Positions 27,526-36,657 are shown, counted from the first letter of the stretch. The stretch: 64,000 nt of DNA from Rhizobium oryzicola (GCF_030504645.1 NZ_JAUKWQ010000012.1:62001-126000); one strand, 5' to 3'. A program made the numbers and translations. The notes: generated by a model not told the origin, from the letters alone.

Positions 27526-28212
27526 TTAGTCTACGCCGAGCGCATAGCCGGCGCCCCTGACGGTGCGGATGATCGTATCATCCGCTTCAAGTCCGATTCC
27601 CTTGCGCAAACGTCCGATATGCACGTCGATGGCGCGCTCATCGACGTCTGATTCCTTGCCCCACAGCGATGCCTTGAGTTCCGCGCGGGAGTAGACCTTT
27701 CCCGGCGATTGCATCATGAACTCCAGCAGTCGGTACTCGGTCGGACCGAGCTTGATCTCGCGTTTACGGCGATGAACCCTGTGCGCCGCCCGATCGAGCG
27801 AGAGATCACCAACGACCAGCTTGTGTTCGCTGAGTGAGGGGTTCAGGCGACGCAGCAGATTGCGGATACGGACGACAAGTTCCACGGGCTGGAACGGATT
27901 GACGAGGCAATCGTCTGCTCCGGCAGACAGGCCCGCCAATCGATCGCTTTCGCGTCCTGGAGGAACGAGAAGCACGACAGGCAGCTGAACGGTTTCCGGG
28001 CGCGAACGAAGTCTGCGACAAATCTCAATGGCGGAGATGCCTGCAATCCAGGCGCCTAGAATTGCAAGATCGGGGGCCGCATGGACCAGATATTCCTCAA
28101 GCCTCGCACCAAGCGGGGAGAAGGACACGGAGAATCCTTCATGAGTCAGCAGCTGATCCAGCGATCGACGTAGCGCCTCGTCCGTTTCCGCAATAACAAT
28201 CCGTGCACCCAT
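27526..28212 (-). CDS. PhoB-like response regulator with degenerate receiver domain
   Basis: 228 residues, same length as PhoB next door and alignable without gaps through residue 110. The winged-helix domain is close to PhoB (LGPTEYRLLEFMMQSPGKVYSR; VDERAIDVHIGRLRK; IIRTVRGAGYAL). The receiver has lost the key residues: phosphate acceptor Asp53 is Gly (ILGAW for VLDWM), Thr83 is Val, Lys105 is Asn (VNPF for VKPF) and one acidic residue at position 10 is Thr. It cannot be phosphorylated in the normal way but probably still dimerises or binds Pho-type DNA. It lies downstream of phoB beyond a terminator hairpin, so it has its own promoter. Confidence 0.88.
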   Translation of the reverse strand: MGARIVIAETDEALRRSLDQLLTHEGFSVSFSPLGARLEEYLVHAAPDLAILGAWIAGISAIEICRRLRSRPETVQLPVVLLVPPGRESDRLAGLSAGADDCLVNPFQPVELVVRIRNLLRRLNPSLSEHKLVVGDLSLDRAAHRVHRRKREIKLGPTEYRLLEFMMQSPGKVYSRAELKASLWGKESDVDERAIDVHIGRLRKGIGLEADDTIIRTVRGAGYALGVD

Positions 28213-28276
28213 GACGCACTCTACCCTGTAGCTTCCGCAACGGGTCTTTGCGGAATGCGTGATGAATTTTTGTCAG

Positions 28277-28311
28277 GAGCAAAACCCGGTCCGGCCATGC
28301 CGGACGGGCCT
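28277..28311 (-). terminator. Terminator of the pst-phoU-phoB operon
   Basis: A near-perfect stem (CCCGTCCGGC with GCCGGACCGGG, one bulge) followed on the minus strand by TTTTGCTCC, just after the phoB stop. Confidence 0.75.
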
Positions 28312-28315
28312 GTAA

Positions 28316-29002
28316 TCAGTTCTGCTCCATGGCATAGCCCGCGCCGCGGACCGTGCGGATCACATCCTGCATATTGGAGAAGTTGAGCGCCTTGCGCAGT
28401 CGCCCCACATGAACGTCGACAGTGCGCTCGTCCACGTAGATGTCGTGGCCCCAGACGCCGTCCAGAAGCTGCGAGCGCGAGAAAACGCGACCCGGCGACG
28501 ACATGAGGAATTCCAGGAGACGGAACTCGGTCGGGCCAAGACGCACTTCGCGGCTCTTGCGATGCACGCGATGCGTTTCGCGGTCCAGTTCGATGTCACC
28601 GCACCGTAGCACGCTGGAGAGAACCTCGGGGCGAGCACGACGCAGCATGGCCTTGACGCGTGCCATCAGTTCCGGCGTGGAGAATGGCTTGACCACATAG
28701 TCGTCAGCGCCGGTGGAGAGGCCGCGAACGCGTTCGCTTTCCTCGCCACGGGCGGTCAGCATAATGATCGGCAGGCGCTCCGTTTCCGGGCGCATGCGCA
28801 GTCTCCGGCAGAGTTCGATGCCGGAGACCCCCGGTAGCATCCAGTCCAGCACCAACAGGTCCGGTACCCGTTCCTGAAGGCGCAATTCCGCCTCGTCCCC
28901 CCGCAGGATGGTTTCCACCTCGTAGCCTTCGGCTTCAAGGTTATAGCGAAGAAGCACGCTGAGCGCTTCTTCGTCCTCAACGACAGTGATCTTCGGCAGC
29001 AT
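28316..29002 (-). CDS. phoB: Phosphate regulon response regulator PhoB
   Basis: 228 residues. Intact receiver: acidic pair near residue 10, Asp53 (VLDWMLPG), Thr83 and Lys105 (VKPF), then an OmpR/PhoB winged helix with the recognition segment RTVRGAGYAM. When phosphorylated by PhoR it binds Pho boxes and activates the pst genes and other phosphate-stress genes. It follows phoU by 21 bases and is last in the operon. No phoR is in the window. Confidence 0.96.
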   Translation of the reverse strand: MLPKITVVEDEEALSVLLRYNLEAEGYEVETILRGDEAELRLQERVPDLLVLDWMLPGVSGIELCRRLRMRPETERLPIIMLTARGEESERVRGLSTGADDYVVKPFSTPELMARVKAMLRRARPEVLSSVLRCGDIELDRETHRVHRKSREVRLGPTEFRLLEFLMSSPGRVFSRSQLLDGVWGHDIYVDERTVDVHVGRLRKALNFSNMQDVIRTVRGAGYAMEQN

Positions 29003-29023
29003 GGTCTGGTCTACCTGCGACTT

Positions 29024-29737
29024 TTACGAATTGACGGCGCCAAGGGTGTTGGACGTGTCATCCTTGGGGCGCTCGCCTTCCGGCGCATGGCCGGTCGTGA
29101 TGTAGAAGATCGTCTCGGCAATGTTGGTTGCATGGTCGCCGATGCGCTCGATGTTCTTTGCGCAGAACAGAAGATGCGTGCAGCTCGTGATGTTGCGCGG
29201 ATCTTCCATCATGTAGGTCAGGAGTTCGCGGAACAGCGAGGTGTACATGGCGTCGATCTCTTCGTCGCGCAGGCGGATGGCTTCCGCCTTCTCCGGAGAG
29301 CGCGTGACGTAGACATCAAGCACTTCCTTCAGCTGCTCGAGAGCGAGCTCTGAGAGGTGCTCCAGGCCGCGTGCCAGCTTGCGCGGTACGCCACCGCTCT
29401 GCACGGCAATGACGCGCTTGGCCGTGTTCTTGCCGAGGTCGCCGACGCGTTCCAGATCGGCGGCGATACGCAGCGTGCCGATGATTTCGCGCAGGTCGCC
29501 GGCCATGGGCTGGCGCTTGGCGATCGTCACGATGGCTTTCTCGCCGATTTCGCGTTCCATCTGGTCAAGGATCACGTCATCGGAGATGACCTTCTGGGCG
29601 AGTGCCGCGTCAGAGTTGACGAGGGCACGAACGCCTTGGGCGCACATCTGTTCAGCGAGGCCGCCCATTTCGGAGATACGGCGAGCAAGATACTGCAGCT
29701 CTTCGTCGTAGGCGGAAAGGATATGAGTGGAGGGCAT
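29024..29737 (-). CDS. phoU: Phosphate signalling/transport accessory protein PhoU
   Basis: 237 residues, two repeated three-helix PhoU bundles with the metal-binding (E/D)xxxD pattern: IADLERVGDLGKNTA in the first and IERIGDHATNIAE in the second. It links the Pst transporter to the PhoR kinase and keeps the Pho regulon off when phosphate is plentiful. 43 bases after pstB. Confidence 0.95.
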   Translation of the reverse strand: MPSTHILSAYDEELQYLARRISEMGGLAEQMCAQGVRALVNSDAALAQKVISDDVILDQMEREIGEKAIVTIAKRQPMAGDLREIIGTLRIAADLERVGDLGKNTAKRVIAVQSGGVPRKLARGLEHLSELALEQLKEVLDVYVTRSPEKAEAIRLRDEEIDAMYTSLFRELLTYMMEDPRNITSCTHLLFCAKNIERIGDHATNIAETIFYITTGHAPEGERPKDDTSNTLGAVNS

Positions 29738-29780
29738 AGGTGTTCCTTCCTGTTTCTAGCTGACGGTGATCGCTCAGCAA

Positions 29781-30584
29781 TCAGCCGAACCGGCCCGTGA
29801 CATAATCTTGCGTGCGCTTTTCCTGCGGCGACGTGAAGATCTTGGCGGTGTCATCAAATTCGATGAGTTCGCCGAGATACATGAACGCCGTCTGGCGGGA
29901 GACGCGAGCTGCTTGCTGCATGTTGTGCGTCACGATGACGATCGTGTAGTCCGCACGCAGTTCGTCGATCAGCTCTTCGATCTTCGCCGTGGACAGCGGA
30001 TCAAGGGCGGATGCCGGCTCGTCGAGCAGGATGATCTCCGGCTTGACGGCAACGGTGCGTGCGATGCACAGGCGCTGCTGCTGACCACCGGAAAGGCTGG
30101 TGCCGCCTGCATGCAGCTTGTCCTTGACTTCGTTCCAAAGGGCGGCGCGACGCAGAGCAGCTTCGACGCGCTCGTCCATCTCGCTCTTGGAGACCTGTTC
30201 ATAGAGACGCACGCCGAAGGCAATGTTCTCATAAATCGACATCGGGAAGGGCGTCGGCTTCTGGAACACCATGCCGACCTTGGTGCGCAGCAGGTTGAGG
30301 TCCTGGTCGCGGTCGAGAATGTTCTTGCCATCGACCAGAACTTCACCCTCGGCGCGCTGCTTCGGATAGAGTTCGTAGATGCGGTTGAGAACACGCAGCA
30401 GCGTGGACTTGCCGCAGCCCGACGGGCCGATGAAGGCGGTCACGCTGCGCTCTGGCAGCTGTAGCGAGATGTTCTTCAGCGCCTTCGTTTCACCGTAGTA
30501 GAAGTTGAGATTCTTGATCTCGATCTTCGGCTGGCCGACGGACTGCTGCGGCTGAATTTTGTCCAGGGATACCATTTGGGTCAT
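29781..30584 (-). CDS. pstB: Phosphate ABC transporter ATP-binding protein
   Basis: 267 residues. ABC ATPase with Walker A GPSGCGKST, Q-loop FQKPTPFP, signature LSGGQQQR, Walker B IILLDEP and the H-loop in VTHNMQQ. It powers high-affinity phosphate uptake. Start 30584 overlaps the pstA stop by one base (TAATG) with AAGGAAGG upstream. Confidence 0.96.
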   Translation of the reverse strand: MTQMVSLDKIQPQQSVGQPKIEIKNLNFYYGETKALKNISLQLPERSVTAFIGPSGCGKSTLLRVLNRIYELYPKQRAEGEVLVDGKNILDRDQDLNLLRTKVGMVFQKPTPFPMSIYENIAFGVRLYEQVSKSEMDERVEAALRRAALWNEVKDKLHAGGTSLSGGQQQRLCIARTVAVKPEIILLDEPASALDPLSTAKIEELIDELRADYTIVIVTHNMQQAARVSRQTAFMYLGELIEFDDTAKIFTSPQEKRTQDYVTGRFG

Positions 30585-31423
30585 TATCCTTCCTTACGTC
30601 CGGTGAGGCTGCGGGCGACAATGCTGAGTGTCAGAACCGTGAGAGTGATGATAAGCGCGCCGGTCCAGGCAAGCTGCTGCCATTCCTGATAGGGGCTCAA
30701 GGCGAACTGGAAGATCGTAACCGGCAGGCTGGCGATCGGCGCGTTGAGATTGCTGCTCCAGAACTGGTTGTTGAGGGCAGTGAACAGGAGTGGCGCGGTC
30801 TCGCCCGAGATACGGGCAATGGCGAGCAGGATGCCGGTGACGATACCCGACAGGGCAGCGCGATAGCCGACGGAGCGGATCACGATCCAGCGCGGTGCGC
30901 CGATCGCCGTACCGGCTTCGCGCAATGCATTCGGCACCAGGTTGAGCATGTCTTCCGTGGTGCGGACGACGACCGGAATGACCAGCATGGCGAGCGCCAC
31001 GGAACCGGCAATTCCCGAGAAGTGACCCATCGGCCGGACGATCAGTTCGTAGATGAACAGGCCGATGATGATGGACGGTGCCGACAGGAGAATGTCGTTG
31101 ATGAACCGTACCACCACGGTCAGTTTGCTGAAGCGTCCGTACTCGGCCATGTAGGTGCCGGCCAGGATGCCGATCGGCGTGCCGATGATGACGGCGATGA
31201 TCGTCACCACCACGCTACCGAAGATGGCGTTGAGCAAGCCGCCCGCAGCGCCCGGAGGCGGTGTCATTTCGGTAAAGACAGCGAGATTGACGCCGGCAAG
31301 ACCCTTGTAAATCAAGGCGCCCAGGATCAGAGCCAGCCATGCCAGGCCAATGGCGGCGGCGGCGATGCAGAGGCCCATCATGAGCCCGTTGAGTGCCTTG
31401 CGGCGCGGATAGATCGTTGCCAT
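30584..31423 (-). CDS. pstA: Phosphate ABC transporter permease PstA
   Basis: 279 residues with six predicted membrane helices and the permease EAA loop (REAGTAIGAPRWIVIRSVGYRAAL, read in parts) that docks on PstB. Inner-membrane half-channel. It begins 4 bases after the pstC stop. Confidence 0.95.
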   Translation of the reverse strand: MATIYPRRKALNGLMMGLCIAAAAIGLAWLALILGALIYKGLAGVNLAVFTEMTPPPGAAGGLLNAIFGSVVVTIIAVIIGTPIGILAGTYMAEYGRFSKLTVVVRFINDILLSAPSIIIGLFIYELIVRPMGHFSGIAGSVALAMLVIPVVVRTTEDMLNLVPNALREAGTAIGAPRWIVIRSVGYRAALSGIVTGILLAIARISGETAPLLFTALNNQFWSSNLNAPIASLPVTIFQFALSPYQEWQQLAWTGALIITLTVLTLSIVARSLTGRKEG

Positions 31424-31427
31424 GGGA

Positions 31428-32405
31428 TCAAGCTCCTGCCTGGCGGCTCATCCGCAGCAGCATGTAACGGGCGACTGCAAGGATGATGAAGGTGATGAAG
31501 AAGAGGATCAGGCCGAGTGACATCAGCGAGGACACGTAGATGTCAGCATCTGCTTCCGTGAATTCGTTGGCAATCGTCGCAGAAATCGTCGTGCCGGGAG
31601 CGATGATGGAGGCGCTCAAACGGTGCGAGTTGCCGATGACGAAGGTGACGGCCATGGTTTCCCCAAGCGCACGGCCGAGAGCCAGCATGACGCCGCCCAT
31701 GATACCGACGCGCGTATGCGGGATGACGATGCGACGAACGACTTCCCAGGTGGTGCAGCCGATGCCGTAGGCTGATTCCTTCAGAACACCGGGAACGGTA
31801 TCAAACACGTCCTTGGTGATCGAGGCGATGAACGGCAGGATCATGATCGCGAGGATCAGCGAAGACGTCAGGATGCCGATGCCGTAGGGCGGGCCAGCAA
31901 ACACATTGTTCAGAACCGGCACATTGGCGAAAACCTCGATGAGGAATGGCTGAAGCGTCGCCTGCAGGAACGGAGCGAAGACGAACAGACCCCAGATACC
32001 GTAGATGATCGAGGGAATGCCGGCCAGCAACTCGACGGCGATCGCGATCGGACGGCGAAGCGGACGCGGGCAGAGTTCCGTCAGGAAGACTGCGATGCCA
32101 ATGCCGACGGGAACGGCGATCAGGATCGCGATCCCGGAGGTGATGAGCGTACCGTAGATCGGCGCAAGAGCGCCGAAAGTCTGCGTTACGGGGCTCCATC
32201 GATCCGTGGTCAGGAAGGCGGGACCAAACTTGCTGAGAGCCGCCCAGGAACCGCTGACCAGAGAGAAAAATACACCGCCAAGGATGATGAGGACGAGCAC
32301 CGCGGCCGAACGGCAGGCCCAGTGGAAAATTGTATCGGTCAGCGCAAAATGCCGAACCACTTTATCGCGCCGGCTTTCGACGCGCTCCGCAATTGCCAAG
32401 GTCAT
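31428..32405 (-). CDS. pstC: Phosphate ABC transporter permease PstC
   Basis: 325 residues, six membrane helices after a cytoplasmic N-terminal tail; EAA loop KESAYGIGCTTWEVVRRIV. Partner of PstA. The tail before TM1 (about 30 residues, starting MTLAIAERVESR) is typical. It lies 73 bases downstream of pstS, across a strong hairpin. Confidence 0.95.
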   Translation of the reverse strand: MTLAIAERVESRRDKVVRHFALTDTIFHWACRSAAVLVLIILGGVFFSLVSGSWAALSKFGPAFLTTDRWSPVTQTFGALAPIYGTLITSGIAILIAVPVGIGIAVFLTELCPRPLRRPIAIAVELLAGIPSIIYGIWGLFVFAPFLQATLQPFLIEVFANVPVLNNVFAGPPYGIGILTSSLILAIMILPFIASITKDVFDTVPGVLKESAYGIGCTTWEVVRRIVIPHTRVGIMGGVMLALGRALGETMAVTFVIGNSHRLSASIIAPGTTISATIANEFTEADADIYVSSLMSLGLILFFITFIILAVARYMLLRMSRQAGA

Positions 32406-32441
32406 GCTCCAGTCCTTGCGATTTGGCCGGTTGATGAAAGA

Positions 32442-32468
32442 AAGGGCGCGCCAAAAAAGCGCGCCCCT
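32442..32468 (-). terminator. Hairpin between pstS and pstC (partial terminator)
   Basis: GGGGCGCGC pairs with GCGCGCCC around TTTTTTG, followed on the minus strand by TTTCTTTC. It lies just after the pstS stop, so only part of transcription should read into pstCAB-phoU-phoB, giving more binding protein than permease. Confidence 0.7.
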
Positions 32469-32478
32469 TCAGGTCACA

Positions 32479-33510
32479 TTACTTGGTTACAACGTCCTTG
32501 GCCCACATGGCTTCGACGCTCTTGGAAACTGCTTCCGGCATGGCGACGTAGTCGAGTTCGTCAGCCATCTTGCCGCCGTTCTTGTAGGCCCAGCCGAAGA
32601 ACTTCAGGGCTTCAGCGGTCGCAGCCTTGTCTTCCGGCTTCTTGTAAACCAGGATCCAGGTCGCAGAGGTCATCGGCCAGCTGTCAGCACCCGGCTGGTT
32701 GGCGAGAATGACGCCATAGCCCGGCTGAGAAGACCAGTTGGCGTTGGAAGCAGCAGCGGCGAAGGTCTTGGCCGACGGCTCAACCTTCTTGCCATCCTTG
32801 TTGATCATGTCAGCAAAGATCATCTTGTTCTGCTTGGCATAGGCGTATTCTACGTAACCGATCGAACCGGCAGCCTGGGTGACGTTAGCAGCAACACCTT
32901 CGTTGCCCTTGGCGCCGATGCCGACCGGCCATTCGAGAGCCTGAGCTGCGCCAACCTTGTCCTTCCATTCAGCCGAAACGTCGCTGAGGTAGTAGGAGAA
33001 GTTGAAGGTGGTGCCCGAGCCGTCCGAACGGTGAACGACAGCGATGGCCTGTGACGGCAGCTTCGATTCCGGGTTCAGCTTCTTGATAGCAGCGTCGTCC
33101 CACTTGGTGATCTTGCCCTGGAAGATGTCAGCAAGGGTCTTGCCGTCCAGAACGAGTTCGCCCGGCTTGATACCAGCAAGGTTCACGACCGGTACGATGC
33201 CGCCCATGACCATCGGGAACTGAGCGAGGCCCGCTTCGTCGAGCTCAGAGCCCTTCAGAGGAGCGTCCGATGCACCGAAAGTCACGGTCTTTGCCTTGAT
33301 CTGCTTGATACCACCGCCGGAGCCGATCGACTGGTAGTTGAGGCCGATGCCGGTTTCCTTCTTGTAGGCGTCAGCCCACTTTGCATAGATAGGGTAGGGG
33401 AAGGTAGCGCCAGCACCGGAAATGTCCGCTGCCTGTGCAGCCGGAGACATGGCGGCGGCAAGAGCAGCCATCGCGGCGGCAAGCGCCATCGGGCGGAAGA
33501 GATGTTTCAT
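32479..33510 (-). CDS. pstS: Phosphate-binding periplasmic protein PstS
   Basis: 343 residues, Sec signal ending AAQAAD (about residue 28). Mature protein shows ISGAGATFPYPIYAKW, the GSGGGIKQ loop and SDGSGTTF, the phosphate-binding residues of PstS. It delivers phosphate to PstCAB. First gene of the operon, with a Pho box 70 bases upstream. Confidence 0.97.
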   Translation of the reverse strand: MKHLFRPMALAAAMAALAAAMSPAAQAADISGAGATFPYPIYAKWADAYKKETGIGLNYQSIGSGGGIKQIKAKTVTFGASDAPLKGSELDEAGLAQFPMVMGGIVPVVNLAGIKPGELVLDGKTLADIFQGKITKWDDAAIKKLNPESKLPSQAIAVVHRSDGSGTTFNFSYYLSDVSAEWKDKVGAAQALEWPVGIGAKGNEGVAANVTQAAGSIGYVEYAYAKQNKMIFADMINKDGKKVEPSAKTFAAAASNANWSSQPGYGVILANQPGADSWPMTSATWILVYKKPEDKAATAEALKFFGWAYKNGGKMADELDYVAMPEAVSKSVEAMWAKDVVTK

Positions 33511-33579
33511 GGGTGAACTCCCTGAAGGAATGTCTGTTGAGGACGCTCAGCGGCGACAGGCTTCCGATATTACGGTTCC

Positions 33580-33597
33580 ATGACAGTTGGATGACAT
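33580..33597 (-). promoter_or_regulatory. Pho box upstream of pstS
   Basis: On the minus strand two 7-bp repeats read ATGTCAT and CTGTCAT, separated by 4 bases, the PhoB consensus arrangement. It lies 70-87 bases upstream of the pstS start. Confidence 0.85.
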
Positions 33598-33914
33598 GTC
33601 GCATGTCTTCAAACAATGAGTCCAAAAAAATACTTTTCTTCCAGTGGCTTGCACAGATGTGCAACGACGAGCTCTTCCCGCTAGGCCGAATGTCATTGCT
33701 TTTGGCGTTTTTATTATTTGATGTGCCCATGGGGGAGGGCGAAATTGATATTGGTCAATTTCAATCTAAGGTAGATTTTTGGCACGGAAAACAAAGCGGG
33801 AGGAACAGGCGAGAACTGATATGCATTCTACGGTGCAAATCCGACCTAATTGGCATCCATAATAGTATTATAAATTAGAGAAAATGTAACTGGCATATTT
33901 TTAGGGTGGCAATT
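33598..33914. other. A+T-rich intergenic region with inverted repeat
   Basis: No coding frame is convincing between pstS and the chemoreceptor. GAAATTGA (33741-33748) is mirrored exactly by TCAATTTC (33755-33762), a possible operator. The rest is A+T-rich. Confidence 0.5.
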
Positions 33915-33930
33915 TTAAGTCTTGCTTAAG
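33915..33930 (+). promoter_or_regulatory. Candidate CtrA box upstream of the chemoreceptor
   Basis: TTAA-N7-TTAAG, eight of nine bases of the CtrA consensus (TTAA-N7-TTAAC), 118 bases before ATG 34048. Confidence 0.4.
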
Positions 33931-34047
33931 TGAGGCGGCGCTACTCTTGGTGATATGCATGGGGGAGTTTGCTCGGGATGGGCGCGTCACGTGCAAGAAC
34001 CGTGGCGGACTTCGTTCGATCTTGACTCATTTAAGAGGGGTATTGGA

Positions 34048-35826
34048 ATGCTGGGACTGAATGGGAAGATCGGCGGCCTGAAGACGCAAACGTTGGACGA
34101 CGTATCTGCCAACATCATGATTGCTGATGCCAACCTCAATATCGTTTACCTGAACGATGCCGTTCGCAAATTCCTGATCGAGGCGGAAACGGATCTCAAG
34201 AAGGAACTGCCTGCATTCAGCGTTGACAAGCTCGTCGGCAGCAACATCGATATCTTCCACAAGAACCCGTCTCATCAGAGAAACATGTTGGCGCGACTGC
34301 AGACCGTGCATAAGGCCACGATCTGGGTGGGGCGCTGGGCTTTCGACCTGACGGTGACGCCGCTGAAAAGGGGTGGGAAGGTCGCGGGTTTCTCGGTCGA
34401 ATGGTTTGATGCGAATGCGCGCCTGAAGAACCTGGACTACCAGAACCAGTTCGAAGCGATCAGCCGCGTGCAGGCTGTCATCGAGTTTACGCCGGACGGT
34501 AAGGTGGTAACCGCCAACGAGAATTTTCTGAAGGCACTGGGCTATCGCCTGGACGAGATCGTCGGGCAGCATCACAGCCTGTTTGTGGACCCTGCTTATG
34601 CGCGTACTGCCGACTACCAGACCTTCTGGAAAGAGCTGAACGAAGGCAAGTATCAGGTTGCCGAATTCACACGGGTCGGTAAAGGCGGCAAGCATGTCGT
34701 CATCAATGCCTCCTACAATCCGATCTTTGATGAACGCGGCAAGGTGGCCAAGGTGGTCAAGTTTGCGACCGACGTGACCGAACGGGTCAATGCAGTTAAC
34801 GTGATCGGTGGTGCTCTCACGCGCTTGGCCGATGGTGATCTGAATTGTCAGATCAACGATCGTTTCGCAGCGGATTTCGAAACCCTGCGCAGCAACTTTA
34901 ACGCCGCCGTTGATCAGTTGGCGACTGCGCTGCAGGCTGTCTCCAAATCTGCTGGTGAGATCGACAGCGGCTCGCGGGAAATACGTCAGAGCGCGCAGGA
35001 TCTCTCCAAGCGTACGGAACAGCAGGCGGCTTCACTTGAGCAGACCGCCGCCGCTCTCGATGAAATCACCACCAATGTCACCACTTCCTCCCAGCGTGCT
35101 AACGAAGCCCGCGAGGCGGCAGCCACCGCAAATGCCAACGCCACTAGCTCGGCCAAGGTTGTTGCCGATGCCGTGGATGCGATGGCGAAGATCGAGGCAT
35201 CCTCTAGCCAGATTTCCAACATCATCGGCGTCATTGACGAGATTGCCTTCCAGACCAACCTGCTCGCTCTGAACGCTGGTGTTGAAGCCGCACGTGCGGG
35301 GGAAGCCGGCAAAGGATTTGCGGTTGTCGCGCAGGAGGTTCGCGAACTTGCGCAGCGCTCCGCTGCTGCGGCCAAGGAAATCAAGGGCCTCATTCAGAAT
35401 TCCGCGACGGAAGTCCATAGCGGCGTGAAGCTCGTCAGCGAAACCGGCCAAGCGTTGAAGACCATCGAAGGCAATATCGCGGTTGTCAACGATCGCATCG
35501 AATCCATTGCGAGCGCGGCACGCGAGCAGGCAACGGCTTTGGGTGAGGTTAACTCTGCAATCAACCAGATGGATCAGGTCACGCAACAGAATGCGGCCAT
35601 GGTAGAAGAGGCAACTGCGGCAAGCGCCAATCTGGCAAACGAAACAGAGAAGCTCCGCAATCTGGTGGGGCAGTTCCGCACCGGGGCCGTGTCGCCCATG
35701 CGGAGCCAGTCGCCAGCAATCGTCTCTTCCCGCCAACCAGCCGCATCCCCGGCGCGCCGCATGGTGCAGAAGGTGGCTAAGGCTGTTGGCGGTGGCGCCG
35801 CCGCGGAAAGCTGGGAAGAGTTTTGA
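34048..35826 (+). CDS. Soluble PAS-PAS methyl-accepting chemotaxis protein
   Basis: 592 residues with no membrane helix. Two PAS domains (about 15-130 with NIMIADANLNIVYLND; 135-250 with VIEFTPDGKVVTANENFLKALGY), a HAMP-like stretch, then the four-helix signalling domain whose tip is IDEIAFQTNLLALNAGVEAA. The C-terminus SWEEF fits the xWxxF pentapeptide used to tether CheR/CheB. PAS input and cytoplasmic location suggest energy or aerotaxis sensing, but no haem ligand is obvious. Start 34048 has AAGAGGGG; a longer frame from 33955 lacks conserved sequence. Confidence 0.92.
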   Translation: MLGLNGKIGGLKTQTLDDVSANIMIADANLNIVYLNDAVRKFLIEAETDLKKELPAFSVDKLVGSNIDIFHKNPSHQRNMLARLQTVHKATIWVGRWAFDLTVTPLKRGGKVAGFSVEWFDANARLKNLDYQNQFEAISRVQAVIEFTPDGKVVTANENFLKALGYRLDEIVGQHHSLFVDPAYARTADYQTFWKELNEGKYQVAEFTRVGKGGKHVVINASYNPIFDERGKVAKVVKFATDVTERVNAVNVIGGALTRLADGDLNCQINDRFAADFETLRSNFNAAVDQLATALQAVSKSAGEIDSGSREIRQSAQDLSKRTEQQAASLEQTAAALDEITTNVTTSSQRANEAREAAATANANATSSAKVVADAVDAMAKIEASSSQISNIIGVIDEIAFQTNLLALNAGVEAARAGEAGKGFAVVAQEVRELAQRSAAAAKEIKGLIQNSATEVHSGVKLVSETGQALKTIEGNIAVVNDRIESIASAAREQATALGEVNSAINQMDQVTQQNAAMVEEATAASANLANETEKLRNLVGQFRTGAVSPMRSQSPAIVSSRQPAASPARRMVQKVAKAVGGGAAAESWEEF

Positions 35827-36190
35827 GCAGCCGAACCCCTGCATTCGGCGGGGTTTTGCGATCCAGCTGGCATAGGTAGATCTCAGGGCCCGGGGCATTG
35901 CTCCGGGCCTGTTTACGTCGAGCTTAGGGTGAGGACTCAATCATATTATTGAAATGGCGCGATGAACGGCCATGATATGCGAGGAGAAGCGCGCACGAAT
36001 GGGTCCGGCACCCATTCAAGCGCTTCGACACAGCAGATCGCAGCCGTTCGCGCGTCCTCCGGATGTGGTCGATCCGCCGATCTACTTCGTTGAAAAGCCT
36101 CGCCGATGCCTTTGCATCGCCTGCGTTTTTCGCCTCGTATCTCATCCGGATCGTCACACACCATTTCAACAAGATGATTGGGTCTTCACC
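35827..36190. other. Intergenic, weak hairpin and no clear gene
   Basis: A hairpin of GGCCCGG/CCGGGCC at 35887-35909 followed by TGTTT may end the chemoreceptor transcript. An 82-codon frame on the minus strand (35924-36172) is basic and helical but has no convincing SD or family, so it is not called. Confidence 0.5.
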
Positions 36191-36430
36191 CTAGTCCTTG
36201 ATCTCGATTCCGGCTTCGATCGCCGCTGCGATAAACGCAAGCCGGGCCGCTTCCGGCGACTTCTTTCCCTTCAGGGCGGCTTCAAAGATCAGAAGCGCTT
36301 TGTCCAGTTCATCGCCGTCCTCAAGCGGCCAGTCCTCGATCAACGCCCAGGATGCTTCCTGCAGCGAACTGATCGTCCTGAACTGCCCCGGCCCGTCCAG
36401 CGCAAGTGTCACACCCTTGTTCCATTTCAT
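36191..36430 (-). CDS. DUF982 domain-containing protein
   Basis: 79 residues, DUF982 pattern common in rhizobia: FRTISSLQEASWALIEDWP, then a helix with KALLIFEAALKGKKSPEAARLAFIAAA. Often present in many copies per genome; function unknown. Start at ATG 36430; the four codons before it begin with TTG. Confidence 0.85.
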   Translation of the reverse strand: MKWNKGVTLALDGPGQFRTISSLQEASWALIEDWPLEDGDELDKALLIFEAALKGKKSPEAARLAFIAAAIEAGIEIKD

Positions 36431-36583
36431 CGCGGCTCTCAAACTCCACCTGCAAAATTGCAGGCGTCATAGCGGCAAATCATCGGCGCTCAAAGTGGGT
36501 TATGGGACAAGCGGACAGCAACTCGATGTTTCAAATCGACTGCGACCCATTGTCAAATTCTGTGAATGAAGTTGTTGTTCGGA

Positions 36584-36657
36584 TGGAGGCCTCGCCCGGA
36601 ATTGAACCGGGGTACAAGGATTTGCAGTCCTCTGCGTCACCACTCCGCCACGAGGCC
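36584..36657 (-). tRNA. tRNA-Cys (GCA)
   Basis: Minus-strand cloverleaf: acceptor GGCCTCG/CGAGGCC, D arm GGCGG..., anticodon loop CTGCAAA (GCA, cysteine), T arm CCCCGG-TTCAAT-TCCGGG, discriminator T, encoded CCA. 74 nucleotides. Confidence 0.96.

Noticed and set aside
33598..33914. A+T-rich stretch considered as an origin or transfer site
   Set aside because: No iterons, DnaA boxes or replication genes nearby.
35924..36172. 82-codon minus-strand frame
   Set aside because: Basic and helical but no SD and no recognised family; left as intergenic.
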